Counted from the stretch's first letter, positions 10,190 through 22,247 are shown. The stretch is 64,000 nt of DNA from Ulota crispa (GCA_963920765.1 OY987251.1:3970501-4034500); one strand, 5' to 3'. Notes: generated from the sequence alone by a model not told the origin. Program-made: numbers and translations.

Positions 10190-13100
10190 CTAAAGTGGTG
10201 GTAAACGCTCGGCCATAGTGAAAGCTTCTTCTGCAGATTTGCCCTGCAAGATCATGGTCTGAACGAGGTTGGCGCGTGCAAGTTGAAGTTGAGATTTTCG
10301 TTCCGCTTTCTTCTCATCCATTTCCAACTGCCATCGCTCATTATGCCACTCGAAGTCTGCCTTCTTGGTCTCCTTTTGCATCTGGATGTATTCGCCCATA
10401 ACTTGCGAATACCCCTCGATAGAGTCGATCCCTGGCTTCTGCCGCTTTGCCGTGGGTTCTGGTGTGCGGGTTGGCGTTGCTACTGTCGGTGAAAATGGAG
10501 GGGGCCTGTTTTGATCAGTCCTGCAGGCGTTCGCATCCGCGCGGGTGCTTGATCGGGTGCGTGGTGCTGGGGTGCTGCCAGAAGCACGTGCGGCATTACC
10601 ATCCTCGCAAGCTGGTATGCCACCGTCCCCGTCCTCGTCGGCGTTGTTGTCCTCGTCAGCTTCATCGTCCTCGCCAACTTCATCGCCCTCGCCGGTTTCA
10701 TTTTCATTTTCCTTGTCGCCATCACCGTGTACTTTGGGCAAATCAACGTCCTCGCCCAACGGGTAGGCATCATCATCGGCCACGACAGTGCTAGGGGTAT
10801 CAGCATCGCCTTCAGTAGGCTAAGTGGTAGGCGCCATACTTGGCGTGCGCGTGTGTGCTCGCAAGCCGCCAACACATCCAACCTCCAGAGTTGCCGCGGG
10901 GTTCACATTGTCCCGTGTACTGAAAAGGTTGCGCATACGGGCGTAACACGGGCATTTATGCTCAAGCACTGCCTCGACAGACAAGCAACCTGCAAGACGG
11001 TCTGCATCGCTCACTCCGAATCCCGTCGTACACTCCAACTTGTACGCCTCCTTGAACCTCATGATGAAATTAAGAATCCTTAGCACATGAAAATACAGCT
11101 TTAGCAACTTTAACTGAACGCATTTGCAAAAAGGTTTGCACGAGTAGAAGGATGAAAACCAAATACTTGGAGGAATTGGAGTGAAATCTCATTTACTCAG
11201 CGCTGATAGAGCTTAGAGTTCCAAGAATTTAGTTGCTCCCAGCGCTGATAACTCATATTTTGCAATTCAAACGTGCCCAAAACAATCAGTGCCTGTTTCT
11301 AGACCCAAGTTAAAATATAATCCTTCAGGAGGTCAATCCTTTCACGTGACAAACTGAAAATATTTAATCAAACCGTGTGAGGCTTGAGATGAATCCACAC
11401 CGGTCACTTGGTTCAAGCATTAACACAGGAAAGCAAATCTATTGAAGAGAATGTCGTGTTATCTAACAAAAGATAATGTCTACAAGTACACACACTTCTG
11501 AGTAGTCATCATCATGGTGCCAAACCTCAAATCTATATCGCTCTATGAATTCCGCACAAAGAAAGTAGGTAAATGTCATCGTCGTTACAAGGTACTCTGT
11601 CCAATCTCAGCTCACTTGCTCTGGATGAAATCTCTGATCAACAGCGAACATTCTAACATTCCTTTGTAAATCGGATTGGTGCATACTGCATGTCAGTACT
11701 ACCTTTCCCTCCTTTAGAAAAGGTTACATTTGTGAGAGTGAATGACCTAAAATTGTACAGAACACTTGATCTCTGCCAGAAATCTGGTTTGAACGTAGCA
11801 GTTCTGAACTTTTGTAATCATCATGAAACGTTCGACATTCTCACTGTCTTTCGCACTTTTGTAGTAGACCTTGAAAAAGTTGAAAAATCATCATTGTTGG
11901 ATAAAAGTACATGTAAATGTATGTGGAAAGACCACGTGGATGCATACGAATGGAGGAAACGGTGGAGAACTTGAAAGCGCCAAAACTTTTTTGTATGCAA
12001 AACAAAAAAGTCTTCACAGACTAAAACAATATTCCAAGAAGACAGTGTAGATACTCTTACTGGTAAAAAGATCATAAGTATGGCAACCGATGTTACAGCT
12101 ACAATTTCGAAAGCATGACGTAGTAATTAAAGGTCGAAAGTTTATTGTCCATGTGTTGGCATTACATGTCAGAAGCCTTCTCCGAGGAGGATGTACATCC
12201 TCAAGAAGCCATGACTAGGCCTATAAAGGTCAGATTTTTGTTTGCAACAGGAAGAGAGAGCAGAATATTTTTCCGCTATCTGAGTATTCATGATACATGT
12301 CCATCATTCGGGTGTCACCAACTCCGCGTCCAAAGTTTTGAGCGAGTGGCGTCGCGGACATGGTCTGCTGGTGGCACGGCGACGAGGAACCTCTCATGCT
12401 CTGGAACCAAGAGGACAACCCTATATGTGCGTCCGAATATCAGCATCAATTCCGCAGCATGTCCGTGAACGAGCTCGAATAGAATAGTCAACAATACGGT
12501 ACTTTAAGAAATCCGTATCATAAACCTTGCACAAGATCCAAACTAATAGGAATCGTTGAGAGCACCCTTGCAGCCACATGCGCCAGGCGGCAACCCCAGC
12601 GAGACCAGTAGGATGTCAACAAAAATCTAAACCCTAGCGAATAGCACAGATCAGGTTGGGGAATCCACTACGCTCGCACACACAAGGACCTGGCCTTGGA
12701 AATTTCAAACGTGTCACTGCAATCCATACACCCAAGGTCTGGGAAGAACTGACCGCTAGTTCAATGCTAGCCCATTGAAATGAGAAAAAGCCGTTTGCAA
12801 TTTACAAGCTTCGCCTAAAAACCGGTTAAAAATATTAATTTGTTTTTACTTACAGTATGAAATAGAGAAAATAACCGAATGAGCTCCTTGAGAAACCGGT
12901 TTAATACAAGAAGTGAAGGAAATCTACCGAAAAATCTCAAATATTTCCCAGACTCTGCGTAAACCTACTTGACAAACACTTCAAGAAAGAAGGAGACCAC
13001 GCACTCCCCTTTTTCGAAACCCCCGTTGCGAGTCATATTGGAAGTCACCACTTGGTCGGCCGGCAGTCCCAACGACACTCCAGACGTTCACGAATTCAAA

Positions 13101-13828
13101 TGAAACAATAATCCCATAATGCCCTACAATTGAAATTTGACCACAGAAGGCCATCCAGCCCCCTTGCAAAGACCTAGCACTCTTGTTGCTCACTCTAGCA
13201 ATGTCTCTTATTCCGAGGTAAAAATCCACAGATAGCAGAAGACATCAAATTCTATAACAGAAATGCATGTGTAGGTTACGAAACTATTTTTTGTGGAAAG
13301 AGTAGGTCCAAACAAAATTTGACTATGGTTTGCTAGCATTGTGGCGTATGTAAATTAGTTCTACATTTGCAAAAATTGGATAATAGCAATGTGCTTGAGG
13401 GTTCTAGCACCACCTTTGACATTGCTGTAGGTTTTTTAAAATAAGAATAAGCGTGTGCAGAGTTGGAGATGAAGAAAATATGAGAGAATGAAGCGCTCGT
13501 GAAGCGGGTTTTCAAAGCAAAGATCACTAAACCCTAAACCTTCTGCAAGTAGATAAGAAGAAAATAAGCCCTAATCTAGAAGCATAACTTACTGTTGTTT
13601 CATGTGAGGCCCGCTGAGGTTGAGCTTCACGTTTGTTTGTTGAGAACAATCCATTGCAGTAGCGATCTCCGCAGCTACGGTCACTTGAGGTTTGTTCAGG
13701 CCGCCAACTCTTGTCTTCTTGCCAGCACCCGTCCATGTATTGAAATTCTCCTCCTCAAACCACTCGAGAATGAATTGGTAGTGCTCTTGTTAAAGGCACA
13801 CTAATTTCTGTTGGCTATTGCTTGCCAT
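10190..13828 (-). pseudogene. SANT/Myb-like transposon-associated protein gene, two exons, broken
   Basis: Exon 1 is 13828-13593 (ATG at 13828; GTAAGT donor at 13592) and exon 2 is 11078-10190, with a 2.5-kb intron; joining them keeps phase (CA|G). The product resembles the plant Myb/SANT-like family often carried by PIF/Harbinger-type elements. It has an N-terminal block with NTWTGAGKKTRVGGLNKPQ, then FKEAYKLECTTGFGVSDADR and a HKCPCYARMRNLF block (about 11050-10930). A long acidic Asp/Glu region and a Pro/Ser/Thr/Arg linker follow. The charged helical C-terminus (KKADFEWHNERWQLEMDEKK, ending SAEEAFTMAERLPPL) resembles NAM-associated domains. Two in-frame stops break it: TAA at codon 13 (expected Gln) and TAG at about 10820. 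Local GC is higher than around it. It could be a captured host gene rather than a transposon ORF. Confidence 0.55.
11079..13592. other. Intron-like interval of the SANT/Myb-like gene, no gene recognised
   Basis: Short frames on both strands (for example 11690-11974 + and 12145-12468 +) matched no family known to me and show no consistent splicing. GC rises around 12.3-12.8 kb. A TAAACCCTAAACC telo-box-like motif lies near 13527. It may contain another decayed insertion. Confidence 0.3.
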
Positions 13829-13839
13829 GAGAGCGGAAG

Positions 13840-14060
13840 GAAGGGAGAAGAGGATGACAGAAGAGTTTGGAAGAAGTGAGTGAAAGGATGCTTGTACAAC
13901 AAAGAGAGAGCTGCGAGAGATAGAGAGGTGAGAGAAAGAGGGAGCAATTTGAGAGAGAGTGAGGAAGCTTAGAGAGAGCGGCGATGAGCGCGACTAGAAG
14001 GCGAGAGAGCCACAAGGAGAGAGCAACGACAAGAGAGATGTGAGAGAGCTTCCAGAAAGC
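13840..14060. repeat. Purine-rich (GA) tract
   Basis: The + strand is dominated by GAGAG, GAAGG and AGAGAG runs for about 200 bp, immediately upstream of exon 1 of the minus-strand SANT/Myb-like gene. On that gene's sense strand this is a CT-rich leader or promoter-proximal tract, common in plant core promoters. Confidence 0.6.
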
Positions 14061-14089
14061 TTCCATAAGCATTAGCGCGCTAACTTCTC

Positions 14090-14178
14090 TTGGATAAGCC
14101 GTATGGAAGCTCCTAACTCAAGTTATGAGCTTCCATTACTAGGAGTTATGGAAGCTCATAACTTTGAGTTATGAGCCA
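14090..14178. repeat. Repeated inverted motif (GGAAGCTCATAACT)
   Basis: Two tandem versions of a hairpin-forming unit: GGAAGCTCCTAACTcaaGTTATGAGCTTCC, then GGAAGCTCATAACTttGAGTTATGAGCC. Function unknown; it could form short stem-loops. Confidence 0.6.
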
Positions 14179-14329
14179 TGTCAGACATAAGTTATTGATG
14201 ATGCAATTGAGAGGAGAATTTTAGAAGCACAGTTTCCGATGAACTAATGTATTCATCATGTCGGAATCCGTCCTCGTCACTGCTCCGGGTCTCCGGTCGG
14301 ATGGCCTGGGGTATGTTACGCGAGCTCCG

Positions 14330-14850
14330 ACTTCCCTCACCACCAGGTCTCCATTGGCACGCAAGCCTTCGCCGTATCGCTGTGCAGATGTGTGGGGATT
14401 TCGTCGAGGTCGGAGAGACCTGAGCTTCGGCGACATGTTCGTGGAGTGAAAGAGTTTAATTGCGAACGTGACCAACCCTATCGGCGATTGTCGTTACGGC
14501 TTTGCAGCTGTGTGAGGATTTCGTCGAGGTCGGAGAGAGCTTAGCTTCGGCGACTTATGCGAGGAGTGAGGGAGTTTGATCGCAAAACGTGGCCATTCCT
14601 AACGGCGATTGGTTGTACCGCTATGCAGCTGTGTGAGGGTTTGGTGGAGATCGGAGAGAGAGCTTGGCTTCGGAGACTTATTCGTGGAGTGCGGGAGTTT
14701 GACTGCGACGTGGCCAACCCTAACGGCGATTGTCGGTACCGCTCTGGAGCTATGAGAAGGTTTGGTGGAGGTCGGAGTGAGCTTGGTTTCAGCTACTTAT
14801 TTGTGGGGTGAGGGAGTTTGAGCGACGTGCCAACTCTAACGGCGAGCTCA
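14330..14850. repeat. 120-bp minisatellite, about four copies
   Basis: The phrase GGTCGGAGAGA or a variant recurs with starts of the unit at 14401, 14521, 14641 and 14762, i.e. spacing 120, 120 and 121. Each unit also carries GCTTCGG, a GTGAGGGAGTTTGA-like phrase and CTAACGGCGATTG. Units are diverged but colinear, and clearly richer in GC and CG than the surroundings. Frames 14258-14449 and 14557-14811 read across units, but indels break a 40-residue periodic frame, so a protein is unlikely. Confidence 0.85.
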
Positions 14851-15523
14851 GGGAATTGTCGAGAGCCGGCTATTGAGAGGGGATCGCTGCATTTGGAGCT
14901 GCTTGGTGGAATTTGGCGTTGCACGAGGTGAGTTTTCTTCAAAACCTCGCCACTCTCATCACTTATCTTGTGGAGAACTCTATATTTCTTCTTTTGATGG
15001 CTGAGACACCTGAAATAGCCATTTGCCGTTTTACCGCTGAGAGCGAGGTTGCTGCAGTCAGCGTTTAATAAGTTGGCAAATTTTTGCCTAAACCTTACCT
15101 CAAATCTCAGGTGGCTATGGGTACACTAAGATTTTCATGGGGAAAGTTGGATGAAATTGCCAGATTCTTCCTCAAGCAGGATCGAATTTGTCAAATTTTG
15201 GATGAAAGAAGCTTATATTAGCAATTTTTTGGATGAATGTCCCTAGATCATTCATTTGTTCCAATTTTAGCTAAAATTTCTTTACCTGCCTACATTCTGG
15301 GGTGCTGGTTGCTCTACCCTGCCAAAAACAAAAATTAAACCTTGGCTGCAGTCAAGTTTGGTCAACTCCGTTCAAGAGTGTCTGTGCTTGGATAGGGTTT
15401 TTGTCTAAATACGATGCCAAGCACTCTTTTGTTGTCATCTTGTTTATAGCAAGTGTACATTTTTGATCAAGTCAATGTGTTAGGCTGTTGGTAGTAGTTG
15501 TCGCAGAGGTCCATGCTACTTGT

Positions 15524-15585
15524 CTTGATATCGTTTTGTTGTTTGATACCGTTTTGTCGTTTGATACCGTTTTGTCGTTTGGTAC
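15524..15585. repeat. 18-bp tandem repeat, about 3 copies
   Basis: The unit GTTTTGTCGTTTGATACC recurs with a fixed 18-bp period and one or two substitutions per copy. A short minisatellite with no evident function. Confidence 0.8.
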
Positions 15586-17722
15586 TTTGCCTGATGTTCA
15601 TAGCTGAGGCTACTGGAGGAGAGGTTTGGCTCAAATGTGAGGGTTTTTGTGAAAGCTTTGATGTTTCAAACATAATGTTATGGTCAGATCTGGTTGGGAA
15701 GACTTTGCCATGAGCAGAATGGGGTTGGGAGCATTACGGTTGCAGCTCACGGAGTAGCTAGGTCTTTGTAGGGATTTTGCAAGTTGGATTGTACAGCTTG
15801 TGAGATTTTGCGGTTGTTGGTTGTCAAGCAATTGTGTGATGGTAGAGGATGATGTTCTAGCAGTTTGGGTAGAGGTAGCGTTTAGGGTGAAGTAATGTTT
15901 GGTGTTTTTATGTGACTTGTTTCTATGGACAATTTCTCTTTAGATTGATTGGAATTGTTGTTCTTAGATTGTTTGAGATTGCTTGATACTTAGTCTTTTG
16001 TTTTAGTAATTAGGGTTCTACATCTTAGTGGATGTTGCATCTGGCTACATGGTGAGTAATTTTAGGGTGAGTAATTTTAGGGCGATGCTTAGTGCAACTC
16101 TACAGCAAATTCTAGAGAGGCAAGTGGTGACCATCCAATTATTGTTGTAGATGAGCCGATCTGATTGTACTTAGCTATGCTGATTTTACTTTGCTGGCTT
16201 TGAAGGTTTTGTGTGACGGGTTTTTTTCCTTAGCATTGATAGAGGAGAATTAGGGTTTTGCTGAGACTATGACAAACACATTAAAGAAGAGGGTGGTATG
16301 CTGTCATCAAGTGATTTGGCGTTTGCTCTAGTCCTGGAATTGCAAGGATGAATCGCAAGACAGATTATGGAGACCCTAAGCTTTTGTCATGCAAGATTCT
16401 TTGTGTTTTTATTTGAATTTTGCTTTAGTGTCAAATGATGTTTTGTACTAAGTTGGCCAATATGACGCTTTGCTTGTGATCTTAGTTTTTTTTTTTTTTT
16501 TTTGAATCTTTGATTTGTTTGATACAATTGAATGAGCCCGTAGTTAATTGATGTGGGTTGAGCGTAGGGATGTGTCACTTGACGTAGTTTTGGTACTGTG
16601 ATAGTCTAGGTTGAAGCACATTCACAGTTTTTGTGAATGGATGAATCTCTACCCACTTTTGCATTTTACAACCAATTGAGTCCATGAAACTGCACCTTGT
16701 GAAGTCACTGAGGAAATGTATTCTAGCTGAATTTTGCAAGCATACAAAGTTGGAAATGTTGCATTTTCTTGAGGATTACTTTTGGCTTCTCAAAGCTTGA
16801 AATTAGATGTGTGCTATTTGTACATCAGCTTTTTCAGCTTTTTCATCTAAAGGCACTCCTCAATGAGCTTTTGATTGTTGCCTTTTTGGTTCTTTTGTTC
16901 CTGACACCTCCTTTGAGGAGAAAATTTGCATGTTTACCTTTGTTGAGAGCGTTGGTTGAAAGGCTTAGGCTTGTGGTTTAGTAACCCGTGGGGAGTTGTG
17001 TTGCCTATTGTATTGGCGTTGACTACACGCTTATTGAATGTTTTGGTGCACCCTATTTGGATATTCTCATTTTTGAAAACATGGTTGTTCTAGCCCATTC
17101 TATTTATAGTCATGCTCATTGACGTAGGAAAACCTTCTCACTAGGATTAGTACATTGGGAATCTTACGGTTCTTCCCTCTTTTGTATGTGTGTTTCTCAG
17201 TTTCCAAGTCTTGTTCTTGCGCTGCGTGCCGAATCTACAAGCAAAAGGAAAAAGAGTGTTTGTTTGTTTGTTTGGAGAGGAAATCATCTAGAAATCCAAA
17301 TTTTTCTCATTTGGAAAATTGCGCGTCTATAGATGGAGGATTTGTGTTGATTTCCCATGCTTGATGCATGACTGGTATTTCTTTGTTTGGTTTGTGCTTG
17401 GAGTGGATTGGCTGAGATTGTTGCAGGTTTAACGTAGACTTCATGTTGATTACAAGGTGTGGAATTAGGATCCAATAAGGAGGAACAATTGTATGGCGCA
17501 CCGTGATATGGCAAGTAGCCTCTCTCACATTTGCTCTAGATTTATTACAAGGAAAGCCGTAGCAGCAAACAACACTTTGTTTCTCATCCACCAGTGATAG
17601 AGGTTTTATCTTATGATCTCAATGCTTGAAAATGTTAGAAGTTATACAAAGGAAGTACAAAAGTTGTTAGAAATTATGTCTTGCGAGACCATATTAGGTA
17701 AATTGGGAAAAACAAAGGTCTT

Positions 17723-17847
17723 ATTTTGTACTATACCTCAAACCCAAAAAGTAACTTTAAACTAGATTCAAAGGTATCAAATCCAATCTGATCCACTAAG
17801 ATTTTTTCCCTCCCAAATTCCTCCTTTCAGGTGAGGGCTTGTGTACC
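17723..17847. repeat. Dispersed repeat I1
   Basis: Similar to 48557-48680, sharing AAGGTATCAAATCCA/TTCAG, CCACTAAGATTTTTTCC and CTCCCAAATTCCTCCT phrases. Ends were not resolved. Probably a fragment of a dispersed element. Confidence 0.6.
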
Positions 17848-20319
17848 AAAAAAAACGTTGGAGCTCAAATTAAGGTGATAACCTTAATCTGAGCAAGTCC
17901 CAAAATGTGTTGTTTTTCCCAATTTAACTAATATGGTGTTGTGCTCTATATGAAATAATTGTCCATTGTCCTCTTTATGTAAAGAGCAGCATGAAGCACT
18001 ATTTTCTAGGTGTTTTTGCTGTAAAGTGTTAGGCAACTTTAAGTTGTTGAAGATTGAATGATTTTGCATGTTGTATAGGACAGTTATTAAGGGTTAAACT
18101 TGTTTGGCAGGTGATGTAAAATTGCTTGATTTGTTGAGTGATTGTCCTCACTTCTTTTTAAACGTATGAAATTTGTAGAAGATAATTTTTGGGTGACAAC
18201 TATTTGAGTCAGCATTGATTTTGGTTGTCCAATCCTCAAGCAAGCACAAGGACTGCTTGTAGGGTGAGGCCCTAATTGTCAAGGCTAGCGTATTGGCAAA
18301 ATTCAGAGATTGAAGTATTTGTTTGAAGAAGGTTAACCCAAACTAACACAAGAAAGCGCTTTTGAGGTCTTCCCTCTCTTGGTATTGTGGTAGTGGAAGT
18401 CAGCAAATGGCTTGGATGGAATGGTGGAATCATTTTATTGCAAGTAGAAGACCAGATCTTGAATGTCAAGTAGGGAGGACATGCTTTGTAGTGATGTTAT
18501 AATTATGTGAATAATAGTTGTTTTAAAACATGTGTCTTTGATCACCTGTCTCTTTTGTGGGTTCAGTTGAGAGGAACACTAGATGCAAGGGGCGATACTT
18601 GCATGAGGAGGAACATTGAATTTAAGAGGCAATGCTGGCTATGGTCAATCCACATGTTGTTGGTTTTTTATTAGGACTTAAAAAGATGATGTTGAACATG
18701 TCCATGTATACAAAGTTGTGGGTGGGTGGCTTTACTTGCCAATTTCAAATGTTATGTTGCATTAGCTTGTTTGAGTTGGAACACATGGATAGGTGGTAAA
18801 GTACGTGACGTGTTTAGGTAATGGGAAGTTGGTTGGTGATTGGTCCTTGCATGTGGGAGTATTGGAGATTTTGGTTTTGTGAGAGGTGATGTTGAGGATG
18901 TGGGTGTCGAGCTTGGCAAAGTGAGATCTTGCTTCCTAGAATTTCCTTGGTGTAATGTCTTGTATGTTGTTGTGGTTTTCTTGTTACAAAATTGTTTGTT
19001 GTTGAAGGGTACAAAGATATCATATGATTTGGTGCATCATTTGTAATGTTTTTCATTGAAACCCTTCACCATTGCAAAGATCTAAAACAATGATTTTATG
19101 GCAATTAGAAGTGTTGCAAGACTTAGTATGGGTGTATTGTGAATGGTGATTTAGTATTGGGAGAAGAGTTTGTACTATGCAATTTAGAGTGTGCATTCTT
19201 CAACTTTCTAAAGGTTTGATATTATTGTTTGATGCTGCATTCATTGTTTTGATTATAATGCAAGGATTATTTGAAATGTACTAGAGAGGTAGTGATGTTG
19301 TGTTAGGTGATGTTGTGTTAGGTGATGTCCTATTTCTATTATGGAGAGTGGTTGCCATTTAATCATAAATATTTTTGTTGCCTCACTATCCAAGGTTTTG
19401 GACTTATGTTGATGAGCACATATTATGTGGTATTGATTGCTTAGGTGTTCATGTAAATGGTTTGTTAGTATTGGGTGGTGTATTATGCCAATCTTGGATT
19501 TATTATGCAAACCTTGATTATTTGAAAGGTCCCTCGCTAAGCATAAATATATTTTTTGAAAGGACTTATTTTAGACATTATAATAAATGAAGATACTAAA
19601 TTATGATAATTGGTAACAAAGACCAAGGCTAGGATCTTACAATTTTTGAGGCATAGTGATTTTTATTGGCAGTTTGTAATGATTATCACAAAGATTAATG
19701 TGAAAGCATTGGATTATAACTTTGGATGTCTTCATTGTAAAATTTTGTTTTCTGTATTGAGAGATGTTATTGTGTGAAGTAGTGCTTAAACATGTTAGCC
19801 TTTTTGCATGGTCTTGGGTGTATGCGGTAAATTTTTTGTTGAAAGGTTTGAAGGTTGATATGCCACCATTTTCCTTGACAAGTTGCAAGCTTTATTGGTC
19901 TTTAATGATTCAAATAAAAATGAAGTCTTAGAGTTCATTGGGTGCAACACAAATTTGAGTTGAAGATGAATGCCACTTTTTTTTTATTGGGTGTTTCATG
20001 TGCATGCATAGTCGTCACTTGTTGATGGAATTGTTGGTTTTTGATATGTAGAATTCCCACCATGTGCTTGAAGAATGTTTAATGTGACTTGATCTCTTTG
20101 AAATTTGTTGTTATTCATTGTTCAACTATTTTGGTGAGCATGTAATTAGCAGAGTTTGTTTGCATATTACAATATTGCATGTTTTATGTTTAAACAATGG
20201 TTGCGTTTCACTAATCATGTTGATACCTTCATTTCAATTTTCAGGTGAAAATGGCATGATTTGAGGTCAAAGTTCTTGGAATTTACAAATTGTTTTTTGT
20301 GACTTTCATCAACTATTTG

Positions 20320-22044
20320 ATGGCCAAACTTGTGAGAGTTGTGAAGGCTCTTGTATCAAAATTGTCAAGAGGGACAAATTGTTTGGGACATCCTTCTGCC
20401 ACAAATAATGATGGTGTAAATGTGGAGGCGAGTCTTTTTGAAAACCCTTGTATTGGAAGATGTGGTGATGAAAATTTGGACAATGCAAGACGTTTTGGAA
20501 GTCTTTCCATGGAGCAGAATATTGGGGAGAATACAAGATCATCCAACCAAGGTCTCTTTGACTTGTCCAATGATGGTGGAGATATGGAAATAGTCTCTAT
20601 CAAGCTACCTTCCACTTTAGAAAGTGAGGATCCCTTCTTTCAATGGTATAAAGTGCAAAGCAAGAAGGTTGACCAAATATTGGCACAAGGTGAGAGGCAA
20701 ATGTTGAATGCCAAGAAGTGCCAGCATATGATCAAGAAACTTCAAGAAGCAGTGGATTTGATGTTGAAGATGATACGTGCATCTAGAAGAGCCAAGGAGT
20801 TCAATTGCATCTTGAAAGATCTATATCGAGTTGCCATGAAGGCATTTGCATTAGTAAAGAAGTGCGGAGGTGAAGACTTGGTTGTTGGAGTTGTTTATCA
20901 ACTGGAGAACCAAGAATCCTTTCGAGAGTTGTTGTTGGAGTTGGAGTGTTGCTATAATGCAACATGTGCCTTGATCCATAAGATTCAACCTAGGTATGAG
21001 GTTAGGTCTTTGGACTTTGGTAATGCATCATGTGTGGATGTTGAGATTGATCGAGCAACATTGAAGGAGATGTTGGAGAATGTTGAGGTTGTATCTCAAG
21101 CATCAAATGAGTCATCGAAGTTGAAGAAGTATCTGTTGAAGAGATTGAAGGACTTGGAGGAAGTACAAGGAGGTGAGTTGGACACATTGGAGTTTGCAGA
21201 TTGTGGCGCGTTTGAGAAAGGCAAACAACTAGGTGAAGAGGGAGGGTCTGGTTCAGTTTATGAATCAAAGTGGTTGGGCTTGCCATGTGCTACTAAGGTC
21301 TTGCGTAGTGATGGAGATGAATGTGATGAGATGACTATGGCCAATTTTCGCAAGGAAGCAAGTATCTTGGCAGGCTTGAATCATCCAAATCTTGTAAAGT
21401 TCATGGGGATGGGAGTAGGTGACAAGGGATGGCCATTTTTGATGCTGGAGAAGATGGATAAGAGTGTGGCAAGCTTGATGAAGGAACATATCAAGGGAGA
21501 TGGACATGGTCTTCCACTTGATGTAGCAATTGATATCATCCAACAAGTAGCAAGTGGCATGTATTACTTGCATGACATGCATGTTGCGCATCGTGACTTG
21601 AAGCCCGAAAATGTGTTATGGATGAAGTTAGATGGGGGTGAGGAGTGCCATTCAAGTTTTGGTGGCTTTGGTAGTGTGAAATTGACGGATTTTGGGATTT
21701 CCAAAATTGAAGTGGGGGATGAGAGCTTGGTGGTGGCAGACAATATGGGCACCAAAGTTTATAGGGCCCCGGAGACGATGAGAATATGTGGAGGTATGAA
21801 GGGAAGTTATTTTGCAGCGGATGTGTATTCATTTGGCATCATGTGTGCTGAGTTGTTGAATGGGGTAGTGGAATTTGAACAACCATATGAATCTTTGAAG
21901 GACGTGTACACAAAGATTGAAGGTAGCATGCACCCCAAATTGCCAAGCGGTTGTGGAGAATTTGCTACTTTGATAAGGCAATGTTGTTCTTTTCATCCTG
22001 TGGAAAGGCCAATGTTTTTGGAAATATGGAAGCAAGTCATATGA
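20320..22044 (+). CDS. Protein kinase half of a kinase-NB-ARC-LRR (PNL-type) immune receptor
   Basis: Encodes 574 aa from the first ATG. An N-terminal helical region (about residues 1-295, with Lys/Glu/Leu-rich coiled-coil-like stretches) precedes a complete Ser/Thr kinase domain. The glycine loop is GEEGGSGSVYES (about 304-315), followed by ATK lysine (about 326), FRKEASIL, HRDLKPEN (about 424), DFGISK (about 457) and APE (about 483). All catalytic residues are present. The family joins a kinase to NB-ARC and LRR in moss intracellular immune receptors. Here the frame ends at TGA 22042-22044. A good donor (AAG|GTATGA at 22107) lies in the same frame and in phase 0 with the NB-ARC exon at 22248, so the stop falls inside what should be one exon. 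Either it is a nonsense mutation or a separate kinase is made. A weak donor (CAA|GTCATA, 22035) would bypass it, also in phase. Confidence 0.85.
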   Translation: MAKLVRVVKALVSKLSRGTNCLGHPSATNNDGVNVEASLFENPCIGRCGDENLDNARRFGSLSMEQNIGENTRSSNQGLFDLSNDGGDMEIVSIKLPSTLESEDPFFQWYKVQSKKVDQILAQGERQMLNAKKCQHMIKKLQEAVDLMLKMIRASRRAKEFNCILKDLYRVAMKAFALVKKCGGEDLVVGVVYQLENQESFRELLLELECCYNATCALIHKIQPRYEVRSLDFGNASCVDVEIDRATLKEMLENVEVVSQASNESSKLKKYLLKRLKDLEEVQGGELDTLEFADCGAFEKGKQLGEEGGSGSVYESKWLGLPCATKVLRSDGDECDEMTMANFRKEASILAGLNHPNLVKFMGMGVGDKGWPFLMLEKMDKSVASLMKEHIKGDGHGLPLDVAIDIIQQVASGMYYLHDMHVAHRDLKPENVLWMKLDGGEECHSSFGGFGSVKLTDFGISKIEVGDESLVVADNMGTKVYRAPETMRICGGMKGSYFAADVYSFGIMCAELLNGVVEFEQPYESLKDVYTKIEGSMHPKLPSGCGEFATLIRQCCSFHPVERPMFLEIWKQVI

Positions 22045-22247
22045 GTGAAATTCAATCATTTATTGGGACAGAACAAGTTGTGTTCACTCACATGCTCTCT
22101 AGACAAGGTATGATGGGAAATTTATTTGCTTGAATGTTGTACAATATATGATGTTTTACCTTGATGAGGATTGAATTTAAATTTCATTTGTATTGGCTGT
22201 TTAAGCATTGAGTTGTTGGTGTTAATATCAAAAGGTGGGTGTTGTAG

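Larger units (their letters stand above)
14851..20319. other. T/G-rich region upstream of the receptor gene; no gene recognised
   Basis: The + strand is T- and G-rich and poor in C. Minus-strand ORFs within it (for example 17307-17591) reflect the composition and matched nothing. A TTTTCAG acceptor-like site at about 20245 precedes the receptor ATG, so a 5'-UTR intron may lie here. Small tandem repeats (15524-15585; GTGATGTTGTGTTAG repeated near 19290-19325) and one dispersed repeat (17723-17847) are present. Confidence 0.35.

Noticed and set aside
10447..10794. Arg/His-rich + strand frame
   Set aside because: Antisense shadow of the acidic and linker region of the minus-strand SANT/Myb-like gene.
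17307..17591. 94-codon minus-strand frame in the T/G-rich region
   Set aside because: No domain, no splice pattern; explained by base composition.
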